In this document: positions 1 to 5,201 of the stretch, one piece after another
How the letters are laid out: each line of letters starts with the position of its first letter
Numbering within the stretch: position 1 is the first letter of the stretch
Source: Acinetobacter sp. YWS30-1
GTDB lineage: Bacteria; Pseudomonadota; Gammaproteobacteria; Pseudomonadales; Moraxellaceae
Length of the DNA: 7,639 nucleotides
Direction: 5' to 3'
Assembly: GCF_033558715.1 (NCBI RefSeq)
Contig: NZ_CP114611.1
Location: forward strand, 1-7,639
Translations under genes and position numbers: made by a program
The notes under the pieces: generated by a model
The model's input: the letters and a program-made list of their open reading frames with translations, nothing else
Database searches by the model: none
Told to the model about the DNA's origin: nothing

Positions 1-924
1 ATGAAAACCGAACTAATTGTCAAAGATAACGCTTTAATTAATGCTAGTTATAACCTTGATCTAGTAGAACAACGATTAATTCTTTTAGCTATCGTTGAAG
101 CCAGGGAATCAGGTAAAGGGATAAATGCTAATGATCCATTAACAGTTCATGCTGAAAGTTATATCAATCAATTTGGTGTACATCGAAATACTGCTTATCA
201 AGCCTTAAAAGATGCTTGCGATGACCTATTTGCAAGACAATTCAGTTATCAAAGTCTTAGTGAAAAAGGTAATGTTATTAATCACAAGTCAAGATGGGTA
301 AGCGAGGTTGCTTATATTGATAATGAGGCTGTCGTTAGACTTATTTTTGCTCCTGCTATTGTGCCTTTAATAACTCGATTAGAAGAACAATTTACAAAGT
401 ATGAGATACAGCAAATAAGCAATTTAACGAGTGCTTATGCTGTTCGCTTATATGAAATATTGATTGCGTGGCGTAGTACCGGAAAAACGCCTCTTATAAC
501 TATCTACGATTTCAGACAAAAAATAGGTGTACTCGAGACTGAATACAAAAGGATGTACGATTTTAAGAAATATGTTTTAGACATTGCATTAAAGCAAGTA
601 AATGAACATACCGATATTAATGTCAAAGTTGAACAACATAAAACCGGTAGATCCATTACGGGCTTTTCATTTAGCTTCAAACAGAAAAAGTCAGCAACAA
701 ATACAGCCAATGACATTAGTCAGGACAAAGAGCTAAAAATCAATTTGACTGATGCACAACGATATTTATTTGCTAGTAAATTATCAGAACTTCCTGAGAT
801 GGCTAAACTTTCACAAGGTAATGAAAGCTATGAACAGTTTGCTGCTCGGATTGTAACCATGCTACAAGAGCCAAATAAATTAAAAGAATTTATGCCATTA
901 CTTCGAAAAGTCGGCTTTCAATGA
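1..924 (+). CDS. repB: Rep_3 family plasmid replication initiator (RepB/RepM type)
   Basis: This is a 307-residue initiator of iteron plasmids. It would bind the iterons at 7497-7584, which lie just upstream once the ends are joined, open the origin and recruit host replication proteins. The N-terminal 220 residues have the Rep_3 pattern of two winged-helix domains: the opening VKDNALINASYNLDLVEQR, the HRNTAYQALKDACDDLFAR helix-turn-helix near residues 61-79, ISNLTSAYAVRLYEIL near 139-154, and the conserved closing GRSITGFSFSFKQKK near 216-230. Residues about 240-307 form a separate C-terminal region ending LLRKVGFQ, seen in Acinetobacter Rep proteins. The ATG start is supported by family alignment from memory. 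No good Shine-Dalgarno is visible in the bases that would precede it (7620-7639), so translation may be weak or leader-independent. Family assignment is firm; the exact replicon group cannot be set from sequence alone. Confidence 0.95.
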   Translation: MKTELIVKDNALINASYNLDLVEQRLILLAIVEARESGKGINANDPLTVHAESYINQFGVHRNTAYQALKDACDDLFARQFSYQSLSEKGNVINHKSRWVSEVAYIDNEAVVRLIFAPAIVPLITRLEEQFTKYEIQQISNLTSAYAVRLYEILIAWRSTGKTPLITIYDFRQKIGVLETEYKRMYDFKKYVLDIALKQVNEHTDINVKVEQHKTGRSITGFSFSFKQKKSATNTANDISQDKELKINLTDAQRYLFASKLSELPEMAKLSQGNESYEQFAARIVTMLQEPNKLKEFMPLLRKVGFQ

Positions 925-927
925 ATG

Positions 928-941
928 ATGTCAATTGACAT
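928..941. promoter_or_regulatory. Perfect 14-bp palindrome containing a consensus -35
   Basis: ATGTCAATTGACAT is a perfect palindrome starting 3 bases after the repB stop. Its right half contains TTGACA (935-940), a consensus -35 hexamer for the next gene. The best downstream -10 candidates (AACTAT at 958-963 with 17-bp spacing, TATTAA at 961-966 with 20) are weak. The arrangement suggests an operator overlapping the promoter of the HTH gene at 992, possibly bound by that protein itself or by RepB. The palindrome is seen directly; the operator role is inferred. Confidence 0.5.
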
Positions 942-991
942 AGTAAAGTTAACAATCAACTATTAACACTATTTGAAAACTGGTTTACATA

Positions 992-1528
992 ATGAAAAAA
1001 CTGTCAGTTTCAGAACTAGCGAAATTATATGGATATTCAAGACAAGCTGTATATGCCCATATAAAGAAAGGAAATTTATCAAAAGGATCGGATGGATTAA
1101 TTGACTTTTCAGAAGCCTTAAGAGTTTTTGGGGAACCACAAAAAAGCAATTCTAGTGTCAACCAAAGTCAATCAACTAGTAGGCATAACTTAACAGAAGT
1201 TGACTTGCTAAAACGTCAAGTTGACATGCTGGAAAAACAATTAAATCAGGCAATACAAAGAGAAAATCAATCATTAGAACGTGAATCGTTTTATCAAGAA
1301 CAGATTGAGGCCATGCAGCGCTTACTGGAAGCTCCAAAAGCCAATATGACTACGTTTGCCGATCATAAATCTGAACAGGATATAGCAACAGATTCTCGGC
1401 CACAGACTGAATCGAACTATGACGGATTGACTACTCCAGAGAACAAACGCATCCCTGTTCCAGAACATATTGAGCCTACACCTAAAAAGAGGGGCTTCCT
1501 GAGTCGTTTTTTCCTTCCTTACGGTTAA
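992..1528 (+). CDS. Plasmid replication/maintenance DNA-binding protein, HTH plus coiled coil
   Basis: This is a 178-residue protein with three parts. Residues 1-48 form a compact helix-turn-helix (LSVSELAKLYGYSRQAVYAHIKK, then a small wing ending IDFSEALRVFG) resembling MerR/excisionase-type DNA-binding folds. Residues about 66-115 are a leucine-rich heptad coiled coil (VDLLKRQVDMLEKQLNQ onwards), which should dimerise it. Residues 116-160 are a polar, proline-containing linker, and the protein ends in a basic-hydrophobic tail, KKRGFLSRFFLPYG. Proteins of this shape commonly follow Rep_3 genes in Acinetobacter plasmids and are annotated as replication DNA-binding proteins, but their role is poorly defined. 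It could be a copy-number regulator or a KfrA-like maintenance protein. It starts 67 bp after repB. The Shine-Dalgarno is poor (only CTGG near 980). A palindrome just after repB may be its operator. Confidence 0.8.
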   Translation: MKKLSVSELAKLYGYSRQAVYAHIKKGNLSKGSDGLIDFSEALRVFGEPQKSNSSVNQSQSTSRHNLTEVDLLKRQVDMLEKQLNQAIQRENQSLERESFYQEQIEAMQRLLEAPKANMTTFADHKSEQDIATDSRPQTESNYDGLTTPENKRIPVPEHIEPTPKKRGFLSRFFLPYG

Positions 1529-1540
1529 CCAGGACTCCAC

Positions 1541-1595
1541 TTTTTTGATGAGCCAATTTCAGTGCAAGCACATGAAATAATGACTCCTCAAAAAA
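1541..1595. repeat. Nested imperfect inverted repeat
   Basis: Outer arms TTTTTTGATGAG (1541-1552) and CTCCTCAAAAAA (1584-1595) pair at 11 of 12 positions. Inside the loop, ATTTCAGTG (1556-1564) pairs with CACATGAAAT (1569-1578) around CAAG, with one bulged A. The structure starts 13 bp after the HTH gene stop. It has no T run beyond the stem on either strand in the terminator position, so it is not a typical intrinsic terminator. Role unknown; a protein site or a single-strand structure are both possible. Confidence 0.5.
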
Positions 1596-1626
1596 CCGGA
1601 TGATGTTTATTAAAACTGAATAAAAC

Positions 1627-1661
1627 CGTGGAACATTGTTTATTTATTAAGCGTGGAACAT
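1627..1661. repeat. Direct repeat CGTGGAACAT, two copies 25 bp apart
   Basis: CGTGGAACAT occurs at 1627-1636 and again at 1652-1661, in the same orientation, in otherwise AT-rich gene-free sequence between the HTH gene and the left pdif site. The spacing is about 2.4 helical turns. It could be a protein binding pair (regulator or partition) or the remnant of a promoter region belonging to a lost gene. The repeat is seen directly; no function is assigned. Confidence 0.45.
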
Positions 1662-1672
1662 GATAAAACAAT

Positions 1673-1700
1673 AAAAAAGCCCGATCTGGAGGATACGGGC
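1673..1700 (-). terminator. Leftward intrinsic terminator, orphan
   Basis: Read on the minus strand, GCCCG-(A)-ATC...GAT-CGGGC folds into a stem with one bulge and is followed by six Ts (the A run at 1673-1678). No leftward gene ends here: the nearest sequence to the right is the pdif site and the rightward msr(E) leader. It either shields the replication block from leftward transcription or is left from a gene once present before a module exchange at the pdif site. Confidence 0.65.
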
Positions 1701-1747
1701 CAATCAAAATGATATATACCATTGATTAATAAAGACAATTATAACGC

Positions 1748-1775
1748 ATTTCGTATAAGGTGTATTATGTTAATT
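1748..1775 (+). other. pdif site, XerC/XerD order (left end of module)
   Basis: ATTTCGTATAA (1748-1758) matches the XerC arm, GGTGTA (1759-1764) is the 6-bp central spacer, and TTATGTTAATT (1765-1775) matches the XerD arm except for the tenth base of the usual TTATGTTAAAT. The 11-6-11 structure is that of chromosomal dif and of plasmid pdif sites described in Acinetobacter. It is in inverse orientation to the site at 4726-4753, and the two bound the macrolide resistance genes. Confidence 0.93.
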
Positions 1776-1840
1776 TTAGAAAATCTTCACTACTATTATT
1801 TTAAAATAAGCCTTATATCCAAGCATAAAACAAGGTTGTC

Positions 1841-1869
1841 TAGACTTCTTTTAACAGTAAAGTTATCAT
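1841..1869 (+). promoter_or_regulatory. Candidate sigma-70 promoter of the msr(E) leader transcript
   Basis: TAGACT (1841-1846, 4 of 6 to consensus) and TATCAT (1864-1869, 5 of 6) are separated by 17 bp. Transcription would start near 1876, about 24 bases before the first leader ORF, leaving a leader of roughly 320 nt before msr(E). No better hexamer pair is visible upstream within the module. Mapping the 5' end would settle it. Confidence 0.5.
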
Positions 1870-1899
1870 AAAACTGAATTTTATTTTTTAGGTAAGTTT

Positions 1900-1923
1900 A
1901 TGCATTCTATCCGCATTCGTTAA
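1900..1923 (+). CDS. Leader peptide 1, MHSIRIR, of the msr(E) attenuator
   Basis: A 7-codon ORF with an AGGT Shine-Dalgarno (1890-1893) six bases before the ATG. The peptide MHSIRIR ends in Arg-Ile-Arg. The charged-x-charged motif (R/K-x-R/K) is the one at which macrolide-bound ribosomes arrest on leaders such as those of ermD, mef and msr(A). If arrest occurs with Ile6 in the P site and Arg7 entering the A site, the ribosome would cover roughly 1900-1930. That masks the 5' arms of both inverted repeats in this leader (1908-1916 and 1922-1931). The position of a short ORF inside these structures argues that it is a real control element and not chance. Expression and arrest are inferred. Confidence 0.7.
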   Translation: MHSIRIR

Positions 1924-1998
1924 GACACAACTATTTGCATAGTGACACTATTTTATAATGGTGGGCTTTTGTTGTGTCTTTAAGAATATATGCGGATA
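1908..1998 (+). promoter_or_regulatory. Nested RNA stems of the msr(E) transcriptional attenuator
   Basis: TATCCGCAT (1908-1916) pairs perfectly with ATGCGGATA (1990-1998). Inside it AAGACACAAC (1922-1931) pairs perfectly with GTTGTGTCTT (1971-1980). A small hairpin ATAGT-GAC-ACTAT sits at 1939-1951. The outer 5' arm lies within leader ORF 1 and the inner one starts at its stop codon, so translation or stalling there decides whether these stems form. The loop contains GGTGGGC (1960-1966), which could pair with GTCCACC (2079-2085) in the terminator's 5' arm (one G-U) and so act as an antiterminator. The stems are seen directly; the switch is inferred. Confidence 0.65.
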
Positions 1999-2070
1999 TA
2001 TAAAGTAAAAGTATGCTTAATTTATAAGTATGCTTTTAGTGCATAGTTTCCAGTTATAACTTAATTGACT

Positions 2071-2109
2071 AGCTATTTGTCCACCCTGTGGATGAATAGC
2101 TTTTTTTTT
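2071..2109 (+). terminator. Strong intrinsic terminator in the msr(E) leader (attenuator)
   Basis: AGCTATTTGTCCAC (2071-2084) pairs with GTGGATGAATAGCT (2088-2101) around a CCT loop: 14 pairs, two of them G-U. A run of nine Ts (2101-2109) follows. It lies downstream of the promoter and leader ORF 1 and about 90 bp upstream of the msr(E) start, with no gene ending before it. A full terminator placed inside a leader is the hallmark of transcription attenuation: without inducer most transcripts should stop here. Confidence 0.85.
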
Positions 2110-2123
2110 GGGAGGACACTGTG

Positions 2124-2147
2124 ATGCTAGCTTTTGTTTTCACCTAA
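2124..2147 (+). CDS. Leader peptide 2, MLAFVFT, upstream of msr(E)
   Basis: A 7-codon ORF with a near-perfect Shine-Dalgarno, GGAGG (2111-2115), eight bases before the ATG and directly after the terminator T run. GTG at 2121-2123 is an in-frame alternative that adds one codon. The peptide MLAFVFT is short and hydrophobic, like the stalling leaders of ermC (core IFVI) and of msr(D). Its stop codon is two bases before the 5' arm of the hairpin that hides the msr(E) ribosome binding site, so a ribosome paused on its last codons would open that hairpin. Such a strong ribosome binding site in front of so short an ORF supports a real leader. Macrolide-dependent arrest is inferred. Confidence 0.65.
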   Translation: MLAFVFT

Positions 2148-2149
2148 AT

Positions 2150-2189
2150 CCTGTTTGCTGCATAAAAAATTTCAAGAGCTAAACAGGAG
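2150..2189 (+). promoter_or_regulatory. Hairpin sequestering the msr(E) ribosome binding site
   Basis: CCTGTTTGCT (2150-2159) pairs with AGCTAAACAGG (2177-2187): ten pairs with one bulged T at 2180 and a 17-base loop. The 3' arm includes AGG of the msr(E) Shine-Dalgarno AGGAG (2185-2189), which is nine bases before the ATG at 2199. In this fold the ribosome binding site is partly blocked. The 5' arm begins two bases after the leader ORF 2 stop, where a stalled ribosome would cover it. This is the geometry of an erm-type translational attenuator. Confidence 0.68.
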
Positions 2190-2198
2190 TAAATAAAA

Positions 2199-3674
2199 AT
2201 GAGTTTAATTATTAAAGCGAGAAACATACGCTTGGATTATGCTGGGCGTGATGTTTTGGATATTGATGAATTGGAAATTCACTCTTATGACCGTATTGGT
2301 CTTGTGGGTGATAACGGAGCAGGAAAGAGTAGTTTACTCAAAGTACTTAATGGCGAAATTGTTTTAGCCGAAGCGACATTACAGCGTTTTGGTGATTTTG
2401 CACATATCAGCCAACTGGGCGGAATCGAAATAGAAACGGTCGAAGACCGGGCAATGTTATCTCGCCTTGGTGTTTCCAATGTACAAAACGACACAATGAG
2501 TGGCGGAGAGGAAACTCGTGCAAAAATTGCTGCCGCATTTTCCCAACAAGTACATGGCATTCTAGCGGATGAACCAACCAGCCACCTTGATCTCAATGGA
2601 ATAGATCTACTTATTGGTCAACTTAAAGCATTTGATGGAGCATTACTTGTTATCAGTCATGACCGATATTTTCTTGATATGGTTGTAGACAAGATATGGG
2701 AGTTAAAAGACGGTAAAATTACGGAATATTGGGGTGGTTACTCGGATTACTTGCGTCAAAAAGAAGAAGAGCGACAACACCAAGCCGTAGAATATGAGCT
2801 GATGATGAAGGAACGGGAGCGATTAGAATCTGCTGTGCAAGAAAAACGCCAGCAAGCTAATCGATTAGACAATAAGAAAAAAGGAGAAAAATCCAAAAAC
2901 TCTACCGAAAGTGCTGGACGACTTGGGCATGCAAAAATGACTGGCACCAAGCAAAGAAAACTGTATCAGGCAGCTAAGAGTATGGAAAAGCGTTTGGCTG
3001 CATTAGAAGATATTCAAGCACCAGAGCATTTGCGTTCTATTCGTTTTCGTCAAAGTTCAGCCCTAGAACTGCACAATAAGTTCCCGATTACGGCAGATGG
3101 TCTGAGCTTAAAATTTGGTAGCCGTACTATCTTTGATGACGCTAACTTTATAATACCGCTTGGCGCTAAAGTCGCTATAACTGGATCGAATGGAACAGGG
3201 AAAACGTCCTTGTTAAAAATGATATCAGAACGTGCTGATGGATTAACCATATCTCCAAAAGCTGAAATTGGCTACTTTACACAAACAGGATATAAATTTA
3301 ACACGCATAAATCTGTGCTCTCCTTTATGCAGGAAGAGTGCGAGTACACAGTTGCGGAAATTCGTGCAGTATTGGCTTCAATGGGGATCGGAGCGAATGA
3401 TATTCAAAAAAACTTATCCGACTTATCGGGAGGTGAAATCATCAAACTGCTTTTATCCAAAATGCTTTTAGGAAAATATAATATTTTGCTTATGGATGAA
3501 CCAGGAAACTATCTTGACCTAAAAAGTATTGCCGCATTAGAAACAATGATGAAGTCCTATGCAGGAACTATTATCTTCGTATCTCATGACAAGCAATTGG
3601 TCGATAATATTGCTGACATTATCTACGAGATCAAAGACCACAAAATCATCAAGACTTTTGAGAGAGATTGTTAA
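2199..3674 (+). CDS. msr(E): Msr(E) ABC-F ribosomal protection protein
   Basis: A 491-residue soluble ABC-F protein that binds the ribosome and dislodges macrolides and streptogramin B; it is not a transporter despite older naming. Two ABC domains are complete. The first has Walker [10 protein letters not shown] (37-45), signature SGGE (101-104), Walker B LADEP with catalytic Glu125 and switch His154. The second has Walker [10 protein letters not shown] (329-337), signature LSGGE (409-413), Walker B LMDEP with Glu434 and His463. The charged linker at about 185-285 is the antibiotic-resistance domain that reaches toward the peptidyl transferase centre. No membrane segments are visible. The length equals that of Msr(E). 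It is preceded by a two-stage attenuator and followed 55 bp later by mph(E), with which it should be co-transcribed. The start is supported by AGGAG at nine bases. Confidence 0.96.
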   Translation: MSLIIKARNIRLDYAGRDVLDIDELEIHSYDRIGLVGDNGAGKSSLLKVLNGEIVLAEATLQRFGDFAHISQLGGIEIETVEDRAMLSRLGVSNVQNDTMSGGEETRAKIAAAFSQQVHGILADEPTSHLDLNGIDLLIGQLKAFDGALLVISHDRYFLDMVVDKIWELKDGKITEYWGGYSDYLRQKEEERQHQAVEYELMMKERERLESAVQEKRQQANRLDNKKKGEKSKNSTESAGRLGHAKMTGTKQRKLYQAAKSMEKRLAALEDIQAPEHLRSIRFRQSSALELHNKFPITADGLSLKFGSRTIFDDANFIIPLGAKVAITGSNGTGKTSLLKMISERADGLTISPKAEIGYFTQTGYKFNTHKSVLSFMQEECEYTVAEIRAVLASMGIGANDIQKNLSDLSGGEIIKLLLSKMLLGKYNILLMDEPGNYLDLKSIAALETMMKSYAGTIIFVSHDKQLVDNIADIIYEIKDHKIIKTFERDC

Positions 3675-3729
3675 TGATAGCCAATCTAATCCGAACATTA
3701 ATTATTGAACTCTTTAAAGGAAATTAAAA

Positions 3730-4614
3730 ATGACAATTCAAGATATTCAATCACTTGCTGAAGCACACGGCTTGTTGCTTACGGACAAAATGAATTTCAA
3801 TGAAATGGGCATTGATTTTAAGGTCGTTTTTGCTCTTGATACAAAGGGGCAACAATGGTTGCTGCGTATTCCTCGTCGTGATGGCATGAGGGAACAAATC
3901 AAGAAAGAAAAACGCATTTTAGAATTGGTAAAAAAACATCTTTCTGTAGAGGTTCCTGATTGGAGAATTTCATCTACAGAATTAGTGGCTTATCCCATAC
4001 TTAAAGATAATCCTGTTTTAAATTTGGATGCTGAAACCTATGAAATAATTTGGAATATGGACAAAGATAGCCCGAAATACATAACATCTTTGGCAAAAAC
4101 CTTATTTGAAATCCATAGTATTCCTGAAAAAGAAGTTCGGGAAAATGATTTGAAAATTATGAAACCTTCAGATTTAAGACCTGAAATAGCAAACAATTTG
4201 CAGTTAGTAAAATCTGAAATTGGTATAAGTGAGCAATTGGAAACCCGCTACAGAAAATGGTTGGATAATGATGTTCTATGGGCAGATTTCACCCAATTTA
4301 TACATGGCGATTTATATGCTGGGCATGTACTAGCTTCAAAGGATGGAGCTGTTTCAGGCGTTATTGATTGGTCAACAGCCCATATAGATGACCCAGCGAT
4401 TGATTTTGCTGGGCATGTAACTTTGTTTGGAGAAGAAAGCCTCAAAACTCTAATCATCGAGTATGAAAAACTAGGGGGTAAAGTTTGGAATAAACTATAT
4501 GAACAGACTTTAGAAAGAGCAGCGGCCTCTCCTTTGATGTATGGTTTATTTGCCTTAGAAACTCAAAATGAAAGCCTTATCGTTGGAGCAAAAGCTCAGT
4601 TGGGAGTTATATAA
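3730..4614 (+). CDS. mph(E): Mph(E) macrolide 2'-phosphotransferase
   Basis: A 294-residue cytoplasmic kinase that phosphorylates the desosamine 2'-OH of macrolides, inactivating them, with GTP as the usual nucleotide for this family. The aminoglycoside-phosphotransferase-like fold is visible: an N-lobe with the Lys-rich helix near 57-70, the catalytic loop IHGDLYAGHVL (Asp194, His199) and the metal-binding VIDWSTAHIDDPAIDFA (Asp213). Length and motifs match Mph(E) with no truncation. AAAGGA (3716-3721) lies about eight bases before the ATG. It is the second gene of the msr(E) operon and probably depends on the msr(E) leader for transcription, as no promoter stands out in the 55-bp gap. An end-of-operon hairpin follows at 4693-4716. 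Confidence 0.96.
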   Translation: MTIQDIQSLAEAHGLLLTDKMNFNEMGIDFKVVFALDTKGQQWLLRIPRRDGMREQIKKEKRILELVKKHLSVEVPDWRISSTELVAYPILKDNPVLNLDAETYEIIWNMDKDSPKYITSLAKTLFEIHSIPEKEVRENDLKIMKPSDLRPEIANNLQLVKSEIGISEQLETRYRKWLDNDVLWADFTQFIHGDLYAGHVLASKDGAVSGVIDWSTAHIDDPAIDFAGHVTLFGEESLKTLIIEYEKLGGKVWNKLYEQTLERAAASPLMYGLFALETQNESLIVGAKAQLGVI

Positions 4615-4692
4615 TTTAAAAATATGATTGCTGAGAACTGCCTTGTTTTGAAACTTGGTTGGCTTTAATTAGTTTTTAGTATTCTTTATAGA

Positions 4693-4716
4693 AAATGCCT
4701 CGATCAAGGGGCATTT
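4693..4716. terminator. Hairpin between convergent mph(E) and GIY-YIG gene
   Basis: AAATGCCTC (4693-4701) pairs with GGGGCATTT (4708-4716), nine pairs with one G-U, around GATCAA. There is no long T run on the plus strand; on the minus strand the stem ends in TTTTC. It lies just inside the right pdif site and probably ends the mph(E) transcript, and perhaps leftward-reading transcripts as well. Confidence 0.5.
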
Positions 4717-4725
4717 CTAACAATC

Positions 4726-4753
4726 ATTTAACATAAAATTTCTTATGCGAAAT
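4726..4753 (-). other. pdif site, inverse orientation (right end of module)
   Basis: On the minus strand ATTTCGCATAA is the XerC arm (4743-4753), GAAATT the 6-bp spacer (4737-4742) and TTATGTTAAAT a perfect XerD arm (4726-4736). It is inverted relative to the site at 1748-1775 and has a different spacer (GAAATT against GGTGTA), so the pair is not expected to recombine readily with each other. The last A of the neighbouring gene's stop codon is also the first A of the XerC arm. Confidence 0.94.
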
Positions 4754-5184
4754 TACATACCAACTTTAACCACATTGTGGACAGGTTGGATTTTAGAGAT
4801 AAGAAAAACTTCTAGGGCATTTGCTAAATAAGCCGTATCACGCTCAAAGCCTATTGTAATGATGGATCCAGCATCTTTCAGTCTTGGATCTATCGCAATA
4901 TATTCAGTTTTATCTTCATTCCATCGGCAATATTTCATTACCCTGGCGCTTAAGCCATTACCACGATAACGGCCAGCACCTCTAGAAGTCCCAACACCGA
5001 TATAAGTCACTAAATCCCCTTTGACAAACGCATATACACCTTGTTTATCGTAATTAGGAATTTTTCCAAAATTAAAATGTACTGGTGACCATTCAGGAGG
5101 CTTTCCTAATAGGTCTACATTCCAGTGATGTTCGAAGAATAATTCTGTATTACGTATTAACTTATTAAGTGTTGGATCTTCCAC
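4753..5184 (-). CDS. GIY-YIG domain protein
   Basis: A 143-residue protein with a GIY-YIG nuclease core at about 47-137. GVY (49-51) and YIG (61-63) form the two namesake strands, Arg81 is in LSARV, Glu125 is in ALEVFL (metal ligand position), and Asn137 is in the closing PVHN. All usual catalytic positions are filled, so it may be an active DNA nuclease, but there is no second DNA-binding domain and no known substrate. It starts with GTG, chosen because GAGG stands eight bases upstream. It follows the accessory mobilization gene by 17 bp on the same strand and is probably co-transcribed with it, suggesting a role in plasmid transfer, establishment or defence. Its TAA stop overlaps the pdif site by one base. 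Confidence 0.8.
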   Translation of the reverse strand: MEDPTLNKLIRNTELFFEHHWNVDLLGKPPEWSPVHFNFGKIPNYDKQGVYAFVKGDLVTYIGVGTSRGAGRYRGNGLSARVMKYCRWNEDKTEYIAIDPRLKDAGSIITIGFERDTAYLANALEVFLISKIQPVHNVVKVGM

Positions 5185-5201
5185 TACTTATCCCTCAAAA
5201 T

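Larger units (their letters stand above)
1748..4753. mobile_element. pdif (dif) module carrying msr(E)-mph(E)
   Basis: A unit of 2,950 bp lies between inversely oriented pdif sites and holds the msr(E) leader, msr(E), mph(E) and a terminator. There is no transposase, no insertion-sequence terminal repeat and no obvious target duplication, so movement would rely on host XerC/XerD acting at the 28-bp sites. Discrete msrE-mphE modules of this kind are established in Acinetobacter plasmids. The module brings its own promoter and its own end-of-operon hairpin, so it works as a self-contained cassette. Confidence 0.9.

Noticed and set aside
1322..1540. 72-residue leftward ORF opposite the HTH gene
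   Set aside because: Overlaps the coding strand of a better supported gene and shows no family features.
1954..1959. Perfect TATAAT as a -10 for msr(E)
   Set aside because: The only -35-like hexamer upstream, TTGCAT, is 13 bp away, too close, and the bases at the proper distance (CTATTT) do not resemble a -35. It lies in the loop of the attenuator stem.
2285..2596. 103-residue leftward ORF opposite msr(E)
   Set aside because: Antisense to the first Walker region; no ribosome binding site or recognisable motif.
3268..3471. 67-residue rightward ORF inside msr(E)
   Set aside because: It is a frame shadow wholly inside the well-conserved second ABC domain, with no recognisable product.
1748..4753. 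Transposon or IS-borne origin of msr(E)-mph(E)
   Set aside because: No transposase, no terminal inverted repeats beyond the pdif arms and no target duplication; the pdif sites explain the boundaries.
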